A stretch of DNA of 6,065 bases. Source: Gammaproteobacteria bacterium (GTDB lineage: Bacteria; Pseudomonadota; Gammaproteobacteria; Enterobacterales; Psychrobiaceae). The stretch is from the NCBI GenBank assembly GCA_013214885.1, contig JABSRS010000224.1, positions 1-6,065 of the forward strand. The letters run 5' to 3'. The position numbers and the translations under genes were made by a program. The notes under the pieces are model-generated. The model was not told the DNA's origin, searched no databases, and saw only the letters and a program-made list of their open reading frames with translations. This document shows positions 1 through 5,102 of this stretch, one piece after another. Position 1 is the first letter of the stretch. The number at the start of each line of letters is the position of its first letter.

Positions 1-235
1 TAACCCATTTTTCCCGCGCTTGCCCTTGGCAGACAGGACAATGGCGATCACGACAAGAACAGTACCATTGTGTATCTTGCTCGCAGTGATCACAGTGCCA
101 TTGATAAGTGCCCAATGCACTGGTGCGACAAGCCCGTAGATGGTGCAATACCTGCCATTGACGTGGTGAGATTGATGATGTATCCGAATTAACCAACCCA
201 TCCTCGATAATGTGCTTGAACGTACCGCTACTCAT
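1..235 (-). CDS. IS91-family transposase, N-terminal part (runs off left edge)
   Basis: The reverse strand is open from an ATG at 235-233 to the window edge, 78 codons with no stop. The product starts MSSGTFKHIIEDGLV and contains a cysteine cluster: WHCDHC at about residues 46-51, then YCSCRDRHCPVCQ at about 58-70. This matches the N-terminal zinc-binding domain of IS91-family transposases (family consensus close to SCRNRHCPKCQ), which precedes the HUH/Y2 rolling-circle nuclease domain that would lie outside the window. Such enzymes nick and join single-stranded DNA to move the element by rolling-circle transposition. The start codon overlaps the stop of the upstream recombinase gene by 8 bases (ATGAGTAG), so translation was probably coupled; AAGGTG sits directly before the ATG. 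The visible part has no lesion, but whether the gene is complete cannot be told. Family call is confident, activity is unknown. Confidence 0.88.
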   Translation of the reverse strand, partial: MSSGTFKHIIEDGLVNSDTSSISPRQWQVLHHLRACRTSALGTYQWHCDHCEQDTQWYCSCRDRHCPVCQGQAREKWV

Positions 236-882
236 CACCTTGACCTAATTTTGCCAGTAAATTGAACTGGCTATCTTGTTCACATTGATAATGAGGTAAC
301 CAATGAATATAACGAAAGGTGGTACGGATATCCTTATGCCCAAGATTATGCTGAAGTTGTGCCAGCGGCAATCCTGCCATCAGTTGATGGGTTGCATAAG
401 CATGCCGTAACGCATGGAGCCCACCGCGACTCGTTACACCAGCAGCCAATTTTGTCCTTTTGTACGCCTTTTGAACGGAGGAGATATTAATAGATTTTGC
501 ACGATTGTGTCCGTAGAACATAAATTGATTAGGCCTAAAAGCTCGCCAACAATCACGCAATCGCTCTAATACTGAGGGTGGCAATGCGACGATACGGTCT
601 TTAGCACCTTTTCCTAAATGCACATGTACCCCCTGTAAGGTTTTCTGTGACCATTAATATCGCCGACTTTGATTGTCTTCGCCTCACTTGGGACTGCGTT
701 AATAAATCAGGTATCTTTTGTTGTCGCTTCATCGGTGGCAACAATTGATCACTCAACGTATTGGGTAATTGATGTGTTTCCTTAATTAACGCATTAACCC
801 AATGTAAGTAAGCGGTTTGGGTCTTGGGCGAAAAGTGACGAACCTGCATGCAGTCAATAAACACTTTTTTTAAACTAGCCAT
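228..882 (-). pseudogene. Degraded tyrosine recombinase (integrase) of the IS91-type element
   Basis: ATG at 882-880 is preceded by GGAGG at a 6-base spacing, which fixes this start over the upstream GTG at 927. The N-terminal part (VRHFSPKTQTAYLHWVNALI) is the SAM-like core-binding domain of XerC/D-type recombinases. The C-terminal part, in another frame, carries the catalytic signatures: HLGKGAKDR (beta-hairpin Lys), HALRH, LGHKDIRTT and Tyr in TFRYIHW, ending at the TAG at 230-228. Three lesions are visible. The core-binding domain is too short, with LSDQ joined directly to LLPPMKR near 738-750. A second deletion near 680-691 joins SQVR to SEAKTIKVGDING and removes the first catalytic Arg region. 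Finally the frame must slip by one base in the T run at 641-644 to connect GHRK to TLQG. The protein is therefore about a third shorter than a normal recombinase of roughly 300 residues and almost certainly inactive. Recombinase genes directly upstream of IS91-type transposases are known in this family. Confidence 0.85.
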
Positions 883-1051
883 AACTTGCCTCCAATTATG
901 TATTGAGACCTCTGCTTCAGTGGCCACTAAAATTTCTGACTTGTGCTGTTCGATAATACGCGCAGGCAGTGCATCGTCCCACTCGTCTAGTGAAAGTTGT
1001 TGCTGAAAAAAGTTTGCCAGCCGAGACTGCCAGTGACGTTAAATCTAACAT
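883..1051 (-). pseudogene. Unidentified small reading frame, frameshifted, running into the recombinase
   Basis: I do not recognise this product. ATG at 1051-1049 has a good ribosome binding site (AAAGG about 8 bases upstream) and encodes MLDLTSLAVSAGKLF. At the A6 run at 1006-1011 (T6 on the coding strand) the coding-looking frame shifts by one base and continues as QQQLSLDEWDDALPAR, then IIEQHKSEILVATEAEVS, to 883. It passes without a stop into the recombinase start, so after correcting one base there are 56 codons fused to that gene. The acidic, regular composition after the shift looks like real protein rather than noise. A further in-frame ATG at 1102-1100 would add MTLCLVCGQHDKLK, with a C-x2-C-x2-H cluster, but lacks a well spaced ribosome binding site. 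It could be the 5' remnant of a host gene interrupted by the element, or an accessory frame of the element itself. Confidence 0.4.
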
Positions 1052-1299
1052 AAGGTTTACCTTTAATTTGTCATGCTGGCCGCATACTAAACAAAGCGTC
1101 ATCCTATAGTTTGTTATATTAGCTGCCTTTTTTTTTAAAACATCACACCGAGGCACCGAGAAGAGCATGAGAAGGGAAAATGTTGACTTTCCTTCAGGAT
1201 CAGGTTTGAATTTAGCAAAAAAAGACTCGACCCCATTTACGTATTTATTTCCTATAAGAGAAGATAAACTGGTCTAGTTCAACAATAGGATAAGTGATT
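1052..1299. other. Intergenic region with no supported gene
   Basis: No complete gene is seen on either strand. On the minus strand an open frame without a convincing start (NGVESFFAKFKPDPEG then LLMLFSVPRCDVL) leads into the small frame described to its left. It includes the homopolymer stretch at 1129-1140, and it is short and of unknown meaning. GACTCGACCCC at 1228-1238, next to an A7 run, resembles from memory motifs flanking small transposase-associated repeats in related genomes, but this is only an impression. No hairpin good enough to call a terminator was found directly downstream of the TipAS gene. Confidence 0.5.
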
Positions 1300-1677
1300 T
1301 TATAAATTATTGTTCGCGTAATGAACAATTGCATCACCTAAATACTCAACCATTTCAGGATGGTACGAGATATGAAACTTTTTCATATCTTCATTATCTT
1401 TATAAAATATGCCCATACCTATATATGCTTCTTTAGATGGGGTATAAAATCGACAAGCAATATCAAAGTGTTCTTTCATTAAAGTTTGAACATTCACATT
1501 ATCAACTGCTGTTTCATCTGCGTATTCTGCTAATTTTGTATATAGAACATCCCAGTCTTGATGGACAAGTTCTCTATTTACATGCGCCCAATTATCTGTG
1601 GTTGATAAGCTGTGAGTTTGTTCAGCGGCAAGAGCATTCTTACATTTATTTAAATATTCATTACTCAATTTATTCAT
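1300..1677 (-). CDS. Stand-alone TipAS antibiotic-recognition domain protein
   Basis: The 125-residue product is a single TipAS-type domain. In the family this is the C-terminal effector domain of MerR regulators such as TipA (thiostrepton), Mta and AlbA (albicidin), an all-helical, globin-like fold that binds antibiotics. Visible signatures are the W-x-x-V/L-N-x-E segment near residues 30-36, DWDVLYTKLAEY at 41-52, then FYTPSKEAYIGMGIFYKD at 77-94 and HPEMVEYLGDAIVHYA at 106-121. These match the family pattern of an aromatic FYxxSxExxxGLGxxY helix and a terminal HxxGLxxFLxxAI helix. There is no N-terminal helix-turn-helix or coiled coil, and none is encoded just upstream, so it cannot act as a MerR activator. 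It could sequester a drug, bind another ligand or be a leftover. Cysteines are at residues 12 and 75. The gene is AT-rich: two 60-base lines counted by hand had 21 and 17 G+C. The ribosome binding site is weak (GGAA about 10 bases upstream). Convergent or co-directional partners are absent; the drug, if any, is unknown. Confidence 0.85.
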   Translation of the reverse strand: MNKLSNEYLNKCKNALAAEQTHSLSTTDNWAHVNRELVHQDWDVLYTKLAEYADETAVDNVNVQTLMKEHFDIACRFYTPSKEAYIGMGIFYKDNEDMKKFHISYHPEMVEYLGDAIVHYANNNL

Positions 1678-1695
1678 TTATAGATATTCCATTAA

Positions 1696-1724
1696 TTTAG
1701 ATTTATGCGCACCACACTTGCCAA
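1696..1724 (-). promoter_or_regulatory. Weak candidate promoter for the TipAS gene
   Basis: On the minus strand TTGGCA (1724-1719; 5 of 6 to the sigma-70 -35 box) is followed after 17 bases by TCTAAA (1701-1696; 4 of 6 to the -10 box). The predicted transcript start would fall near 1689, leaving a leader of only about 12 bases that hardly includes the GGAA ribosome binding site. That short leader is a reason for doubt. No MerR-type long-spacer (19 base) promoter palindrome was seen. Confidence 0.25.
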
Positions 1725-1729
1725 ATCAC

Positions 1730-1789
1730 ATAACACCAAGTTAACCAGCGGCGTGCTGGTGCAGTTTTTTTGCGGTGGTTTGCAAAAAA
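1730..1789 (+). repeat. Hairpin pair, possible half of a large palindrome or attC-like site
   Basis: Two adjacent hairpins are visible. The first is ACCAGC (1744-1749), loop GGCGT, GCTGGT (1755-1760), a perfect 6-bp stem. The second is TTTTTTGC (1766-1773), loop GGTGGTTT, GCAAAAAA (1782-1789), a perfect 8-bp stem. They are preceded by ATAACACCAAGTTAACC (1730-1746). The order (a TAAC-type end, a stem, then a central hairpin) recalls one arm of an integron attC site or a Shewanella palindromic repeat, whose other arm would end in GGTGTTAT. I could not find that second arm in the window, so it is truncated or is something else. The first hairpin plus the T7 run at 1765-1771 could also act as a weak plus-strand terminator. 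Confidence 0.45.
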
Positions 1790-1792
1790 TTT

Positions 1793-1840
1793 GAGACAAG
1801 CATGGGAATCTGATTGATATTCAATGGCTTTTAGAGTCTC
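1793..1840. repeat. Imperfect 48-base bulged hairpin
   Basis: Nested pairing is visible: GAGAC (1793-1797) with GTCTC (1836-1840), AAGCAT (1798-1803) with ATGGCTT (1824-1830, one bulged G), and GAAT (1806-1809) with ATTC (1819-1822), around a 9-base loop CTGATTGAT. A five-base bulge, TTAGA (1831-1835), lies on the right arm only. It follows directly on the two hairpins to its left, so about 100 bases here are unusually rich in secondary structure. Function unknown; no protein-coding signal overlaps it. Confidence 0.45.
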
Positions 1841-2130
1841 ATTCATTTTAGTGATGTAATTTAGCACCAAAGGGCGAATCGCGCAACGATGTTAAGTTGT
1901 TGATTTATCGAAGCGGAATATTGCAGAGACTTGCGGTTTTAAGTATTAGAAAAAGTATCGCGAACTGAAAAAAACACACCAACAATAAAAGTACTATCTA
2001 AGTGGATTTTGCGCGTTATCGAGATTGGAAATCCAAGCTCAGTGTCTTAAATTGGTTGGTGACTGCCTCTCACACTTACTATCATCAGATACCAACATCT
2101 AACTACAACAGAGCCGATCATCCTGAACAT
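1841..2130. other. Intergenic region with no supported gene
   Basis: No gene, RNA or repeat could be supported. A plus-strand open frame begins with GTG at 2002 and runs to 2235, but it reads straight through the strong terminator at 2131-2158 and overlaps the end of the DUF2062 gene antisense, has no ribosome binding site and no recognisable domain. The stretch may be a decayed remnant of accessory DNA between the TipAS gene and the core genes. Confidence 0.5.
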
Positions 2131-2158
2131 AAAAATGCCGCCAATTGGCGGCATTTTT
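2131..2158 (-). terminator. Strong bidirectional intrinsic terminator after the DUF2062 gene
   Basis: A perfect 8-bp stem ATGCCGCC (2135-2142), loop AATT, GGCGGCAT (2147-2154) is flanked by A and T runs on both sides (AAAA 2131-2134, TTTT from 2155), which extend the stem to 12 pairs and give a U tract in either direction. It begins immediately after the stop codon of the minus-strand DUF2062 gene and would also stop any plus-strand transcript from the accessory stretch on the left. Confidence 0.9.
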
Positions 2159-2677
2159 TTATTTGTCTTTACGGTGCCTGCGAGCGCGCCATTGTGATAT
2201 TACCGAATAACGCCAAATTAACCTTATCGCTGTAAAGCCAATAATGCTTGAAACGATCCCGCAAACTAAACAGCCCAAAAGAAAGGCAGGGCCAATAGTT
2301 GTTAAGCTTTCAATTAGCCAGTGCATTGATATTTCGAATGAAAAATCTTGCTTGTCGGCACCCAAGATATTTGCACCGATCAAGTATGCACTATAGAACA
2401 TTGCTGGCATCGTGATGGGATTGCTAATCCAGACTAGAATAACAGACAACGGGAGATTAACCCGAAAGAACACGGCTCCAAAAGCCGCAAATAACATTTG
2501 CATTGGGATTGGCATCCACGCAAAAAACAGCCCGAGTGCGAATGCTCCAGATACACTTCTGCGATTTAAATGCCACAAATTTACATCGTGAAGGTTTGAG
2601 CCAAGGTGACGTAAATGCTTATGTTCTTTAATTTTCTTATGATCTGGCATTAAACGTTTTATTATTTTTCTGGGCAT
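2159..2677 (-). CDS. DUF2062 family small membrane protein
   Basis: The 172-residue product has a basic N-terminus (MPRKIIKRLMPDHKKIKEHK), then the DUF2062 signature: RRSVSGAFALGLFFAWMPI at 39-57, followed by PMQM and an Ala/Phe-rich membrane segment, then WISNPITMPAMF at 83-94. Hydrophobic segments lie at about 43-72, 75-105 and 127-155, and the C-terminal tail is strongly basic (RARRHRKDK). The family is widespread in Proteobacteria and is an inner-membrane protein of unknown function; the conserved G-x-x-x-G-x-F and NP-x-T-x-P motifs define it. The ATG at 2677-2675 is well supported by AGAAGGA 5 bases upstream. It is divergent from comEC with only 28 bases between starts, and ends on a strong terminator, so it is a single-gene transcript. 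Its promoter must lie in or beside the first codons of comEC. No lesion seen. Confidence 0.92.
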   Translation of the reverse strand: MPRKIIKRLMPDHKKIKEHKHLRHLGSNLHDVNLWHLNRRSVSGAFALGLFFAWMPIPMQMLFAAFGAVFFRVNLPLSVILVWISNPITMPAMFYSAYLIGANILGADKQDFSFEISMHWLIESLTTIGPAFLLGCLVCGIVSSIIGFTAIRLIWRYSVISQWRARRHRKDK

Positions 2678-2705
2678 ATAGTCCTTCTACTTCAATCGAG
2701 ATCTT
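2678..2705. promoter_or_regulatory. Very short divergent intergenic region
   Basis: Only 28 bases separate the start codons of the DUF2062 gene and comEC. They hold the two ribosome binding sites (AGAAGGA on the minus strand; GAGA, weaker, on the plus strand) and cannot hold two promoters, so each promoter must overlap the neighbour's coding sequence. Plus-strand -10-like hexamers TATTAT (about 2660-2665) and TATAGT (2677-2682) are candidates for comEC, without a good -35 box. This is inference from spacing. Confidence 0.4.
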
Positions 2706-4988
2706 ATGGAACGTCGGATGTGTGGTTTTGTGATTGGGATAATCTCTACACTGCTATGGCCAAGTGTTCCATCCTTGACCATAATCCTAATTATACTACT
2801 TTTGGCGGGTTACTTAATAAAAAAACAACCGTTGATATCTAGCATGCTGTCGGGTGTTTGTTATTGTGCTATCGCGATTAACGTTCAATTTAATGATTTA
2901 CCCAAATTACTGGTCAAAAACTCTAGCATAACAGGCACCATCATTTCACTGCCTCAGCAAAGAAAACATCACAACCGATTCTTTTTTAAGCTGTCATCAA
3001 TTGAAATCAATCGTAAAACCAGTCAATCGAGGGCTATTGTACTGATATATTGGCCAGGCATCCATGACTTATCACAAGGACAACAGCTTAAGCTGCAAAT
3101 AAATGCGAGACCAATCCATGGTTTATCGAATCAGGGTGGTTTTAATTACCAAAAGTGGCTAATTTCGACTGGAGCAGCTGCCAGTGCAAAAGTTGTTGCT
3201 GGCGAAATATTAAAAGATAGCAATACCTTGCGTAGCCGCGTTTCAAAACAGCTAGATACCATGGTCGGTCACCTGAGTCATGCGCGATTTATTAAAGCCC
3301 TAAGTATCGCTGACAAGAGAGCTTTTACTGATGATGATTGGTTGCTGCTTAGTTCGACTGGCACCAGCCATTTATTTGCGATATCGGGTTTACACTTGTC
3401 TTTGGTATTTGGCTTTACGCTAATGATTTTATACCCTATTTTTACTGCTTTAAGCATGACCTTCAAATTTATTCCTAATAGTTACAACGGAAAAATTGCC
3501 ATTTGTGGTGCGTTGTTGGTTGCCTGTGGTTATAGCGCATTGGCAGGATTTAGCTTACCGACAGTGCGGGCCCTAGTGATGTTGACTATTGTGGTGCTGG
3601 CCAGTTTATTGTCACAGCGTTTAAGTGTATGGCAAATCGTGATATTTAGTCTATTTTTCGTGTTGTTATTTGACCCGATGAGTGTGTTATCTCAGAGTTT
3701 TTGGTTGTCTTTTTGTGCCGTAATCTCGTTGCTGATCTTAGGGTTTATGCTAAAACGCACCCGAGACGTCGGTCATCGGCGCTACCTTAATCGTTCAATT
3801 CAATTGTTGGTTTTACAATGCTGGTTGTTTGTGACATTACTTGGCTTGCAGTTAGTATTTTTCGGTGGCTTATCATTAGTGGCACCTGTTGCAAATTTGA
3901 TTGCTGTCCCTCTGGTTAGTCTGCTAGTGCTGCCAATCATTTTAATTGGATTATCGTTAATGTGGCTGCCGTCAGTCAGTGTTAGAGTTTTTGAATTAGT
4001 TGAATTGCTGATTAGGGGGACGCTATGGTGGCTTAAACTACTAACGGATGGCTCGCAGGGCTGGATTTATACCAATCATCTGCATTGGTGGTTATTAGTA
4101 GTGAGCCTGATAATGATGGTTGTTTTAGGGTTGTTGTTGCCCAACAATCGCTTTGTTTTAGTATTTTTGCCACTGGCTATTTGTAGCATGTTGCTATTAT
4201 TAGGCGATAAAAAAGTGGCGTGGACCGTCCATTTTTTGGATGTCGGGCAGGGCAACTCCGCTGTTATTATTAAAGATCGCCATGCCTTGATTATTGATAC
4301 AGGAAAGTCAGCGCGTACAGATATAGCGACCATGGTGGTGCTACCATTTTTACGATCAATGAGGATCAATCAGGTTGATTATGTGATGTTAACCCACCAA
4401 GACAATGATCATAGTGGTGGCTGGGGCAGTCTGACTACCGAATATCCCGCCACTTCAATCATTAGTAATCGAGCCAATAAACCGAGCTTTGCACGAGTAC
4501 TCGATTGTCATCAGTTAACAACAGGTGGCATCGAATGGCAACAACTGCGCCTGACATTTTTCATTGTCCCTGATGGGTTGCTGCGCAGTGAAAATGACAA
4601 CTCTTGTCTTATTAAGATCAGCGATGACCAGCACTCGGTACTCTTTACTGGTGATATCAGTAAAAGGGCGGAAAAATATTATATTAACAACAATGCAGAT
4701 TTTCGCAGCGATGTCATCCAAGTTCCGCACCATGGCAGTAATTCATCTTCAAGTGCTGGCTTTGTCAATTTGGTCAATCCTGAGTTAGCGATTATCAGTG
4801 CTAGTCGCTTTAATCAATGGCATTTCCCAGCGCAACGGGTGGTCGCTCAATATCTTGATCAAGGGAGCTTAATATTGACCACCAGTGCCAGTGGCCAAAT
4901 TAGTGTAAATTTTTATCGCGATGGTGGCTCAGCCATTAAGCCATATCGCAATAAAATTGCTCCTTTTTGGTACAATCAGACCTTTTAA
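2706..4988 (+). CDS. comEC: ComEC/Rec2 DNA-uptake channel protein
   Basis: The 760-residue product is a full-length ComEC, close to the 754 residues of E. coli YcaI. It forms the inner-membrane channel that brings transforming single-stranded DNA into the cytoplasm. In order: two membrane helices at about 8-60; a DUF4131 OB-fold-like region at about 65-170, with NQGGFNYQKWLISTG at 142-156; the Competence membrane domain at about 190-500, with SHLFAISGLHLSL at 221-233 and GFSLPTVRAL at 281-290; and a C-terminal metallo-beta-lactamase domain from about 505, with LDVGQGNSAV at 511-520, IIDTG at 529-533, the metal-binding THQDNDHSGG at 563-572, LFTGD at 646-650 and VPHHGS at 673-678. The metal ligands are present, so the nuclease-like domain may be active, as proposed for ComEC of other species. 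A TAG at 2679-2681 in frame makes ATG 2706 the first possible start. It lies upstream of msbA, as ycaI does in E. coli. No lesion seen. Confidence 0.97.
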   Translation: MERRMCGFVIGIISTLLWPSVPSLTIILIILLLAGYLIKKQPLISSMLSGVCYCAIAINVQFNDLPKLLVKNSSITGTIISLPQQRKHHNRFFFKLSSIEINRKTSQSRAIVLIYWPGIHDLSQGQQLKLQINARPIHGLSNQGGFNYQKWLISTGAAASAKVVAGEILKDSNTLRSRVSKQLDTMVGHLSHARFIKALSIADKRAFTDDDWLLLSSTGTSHLFAISGLHLSLVFGFTLMILYPIFTALSMTFKFIPNSYNGKIAICGALLVACGYSALAGFSLPTVRALVMLTIVVLASLLSQRLSVWQIVIFSLFFVLLFDPMSVLSQSFWLSFCAVISLLILGFMLKRTRDVGHRRYLNRSIQLLVLQCWLFVTLLGLQLVFFGGLSLVAPVANLIAVPLVSLLVLPIILIGLSLMWLPSVSVRVFELVELLIRGTLWWLKLLTDGSQGWIYTNHLHWWLLVVSLIMMVVLGLLLPNNRFVLVFLPLAICSMLLLLGDKKVAWTVHFLDVGQGNSAVIIKDRHALIIDTGKSARTDIATMVVLPFLRSMRINQVDYVMLTHQDNDHSGGWGSLTTEYPATSIISNRANKPSFARVLDCHQLTTGGIEWQQLRLTFFIVPDGLLRSENDNSCLIKISDDQHSVLFTGDISKRAEKYYINNNADFRSDVIQVPHHGSNSSSSAGFVNLVNPELAIISASRFNQWHFPAQRVVAQYLDQGSLILTTSASGQISVNFYRDGGSAIKPYRNKIAPFWYNQTF

Positions 4989-4994
4989 AGTCAA

Positions 4995-5023
4995 TATTGA
5001 TAAAACTATTAGGTTGATCAATA
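4995..5023. repeat. 7-bp inverted repeat between comEC and msbA
   Basis: TATTGAT (4995-5001) and ATCAATA (5017-5023) are perfect inverted repeats separated by 15 bases, starting 7 bases after the comEC stop. AT-rich and without a T tract, it is not an intrinsic terminator. It lies about 20 bases upstream of the candidate msbA -35 box, a position where a regulator could bind, but chance pairing is possible in such AT-rich DNA. Confidence 0.3.
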
Positions 5024-5041
5024 AACATTGCCAACTTTTAT

Positions 5042-5070
5042 TTGGTCATTGCCACGCTAAGGGCTAGAAT
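5042..5070 (+). promoter_or_regulatory. Candidate sigma-70 promoter for msbA
   Basis: TAGAAT at 5065-5070 matches the -10 box at 5 of 6 positions. Seventeen bases upstream is TTGGTC (5042-5047), a poor -35 box matching only at TTG. Transcription would start near 5077 in a G-rich stretch (AGGGGCG), leaving a leader of about 26 bases. A separate promoter for msbA makes sense because the gene is essential in most gammaproteobacteria while comEC is not, and 114 bases separate the two genes. Confidence 0.45.
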
Positions 5071-5087
5071 AGGGGCGTTTAAATTTT

Positions 5088-5102
5088 ATGAGCTGCAAAT
5101 AA
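5088..5102 (+). other. Four-codon mini-ORF abutting the msbA start
   Basis: ATG AGC TGC AAA TAA ends exactly one base before the msbA ATG and is in the same frame. GGGG at 5072-5075 lies about 12 bases upstream of this ATG, whereas msbA itself has only a weak GAG at 5090-5092. It may be chance, or initiation here could deliver ribosomes to the msbA start by termination and reinitiation. It also shows that msbA translation cannot start further upstream in this frame. Confidence 0.25.

Noticed and set aside
1006..1011. Programmed ribosomal frameshift at the A6/T6 run
   Set aside because: Joining the frames needs a +1 slip at CTT TTT T, not a known slippery signal, and the neighbouring recombinase is clearly decayed, so a plain indel is simpler.
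917..1168. Minus-strand frame of 83 codons as an independent gene
   Set aside because: Only its middle looks protein-like; after the T6 run the coding-looking sequence continues in the other frame, so the second half is out of frame.
1437..1700. Plus-strand open frame of 87 codons
   Set aside because: It lies antisense over the TipAS gene, whose product matches a known domain; it has no recognisable domain or ribosome binding site.
2002..2235. Plus-strand open frame of 77 codons starting with GTG
   Set aside because: It reads through the terminator stem at 2131-2158, overlaps the DUF2062 gene antisense and lacks a ribosome binding site.
3278..4788. Several short open frames inside comEC on both strands (near 3278-3466, 4076-4369, 4515-4733, 4564-4788)
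   Set aside because: All lie inside the uninterrupted comEC frame, whose motifs are present throughout, and none has a recognisable product.
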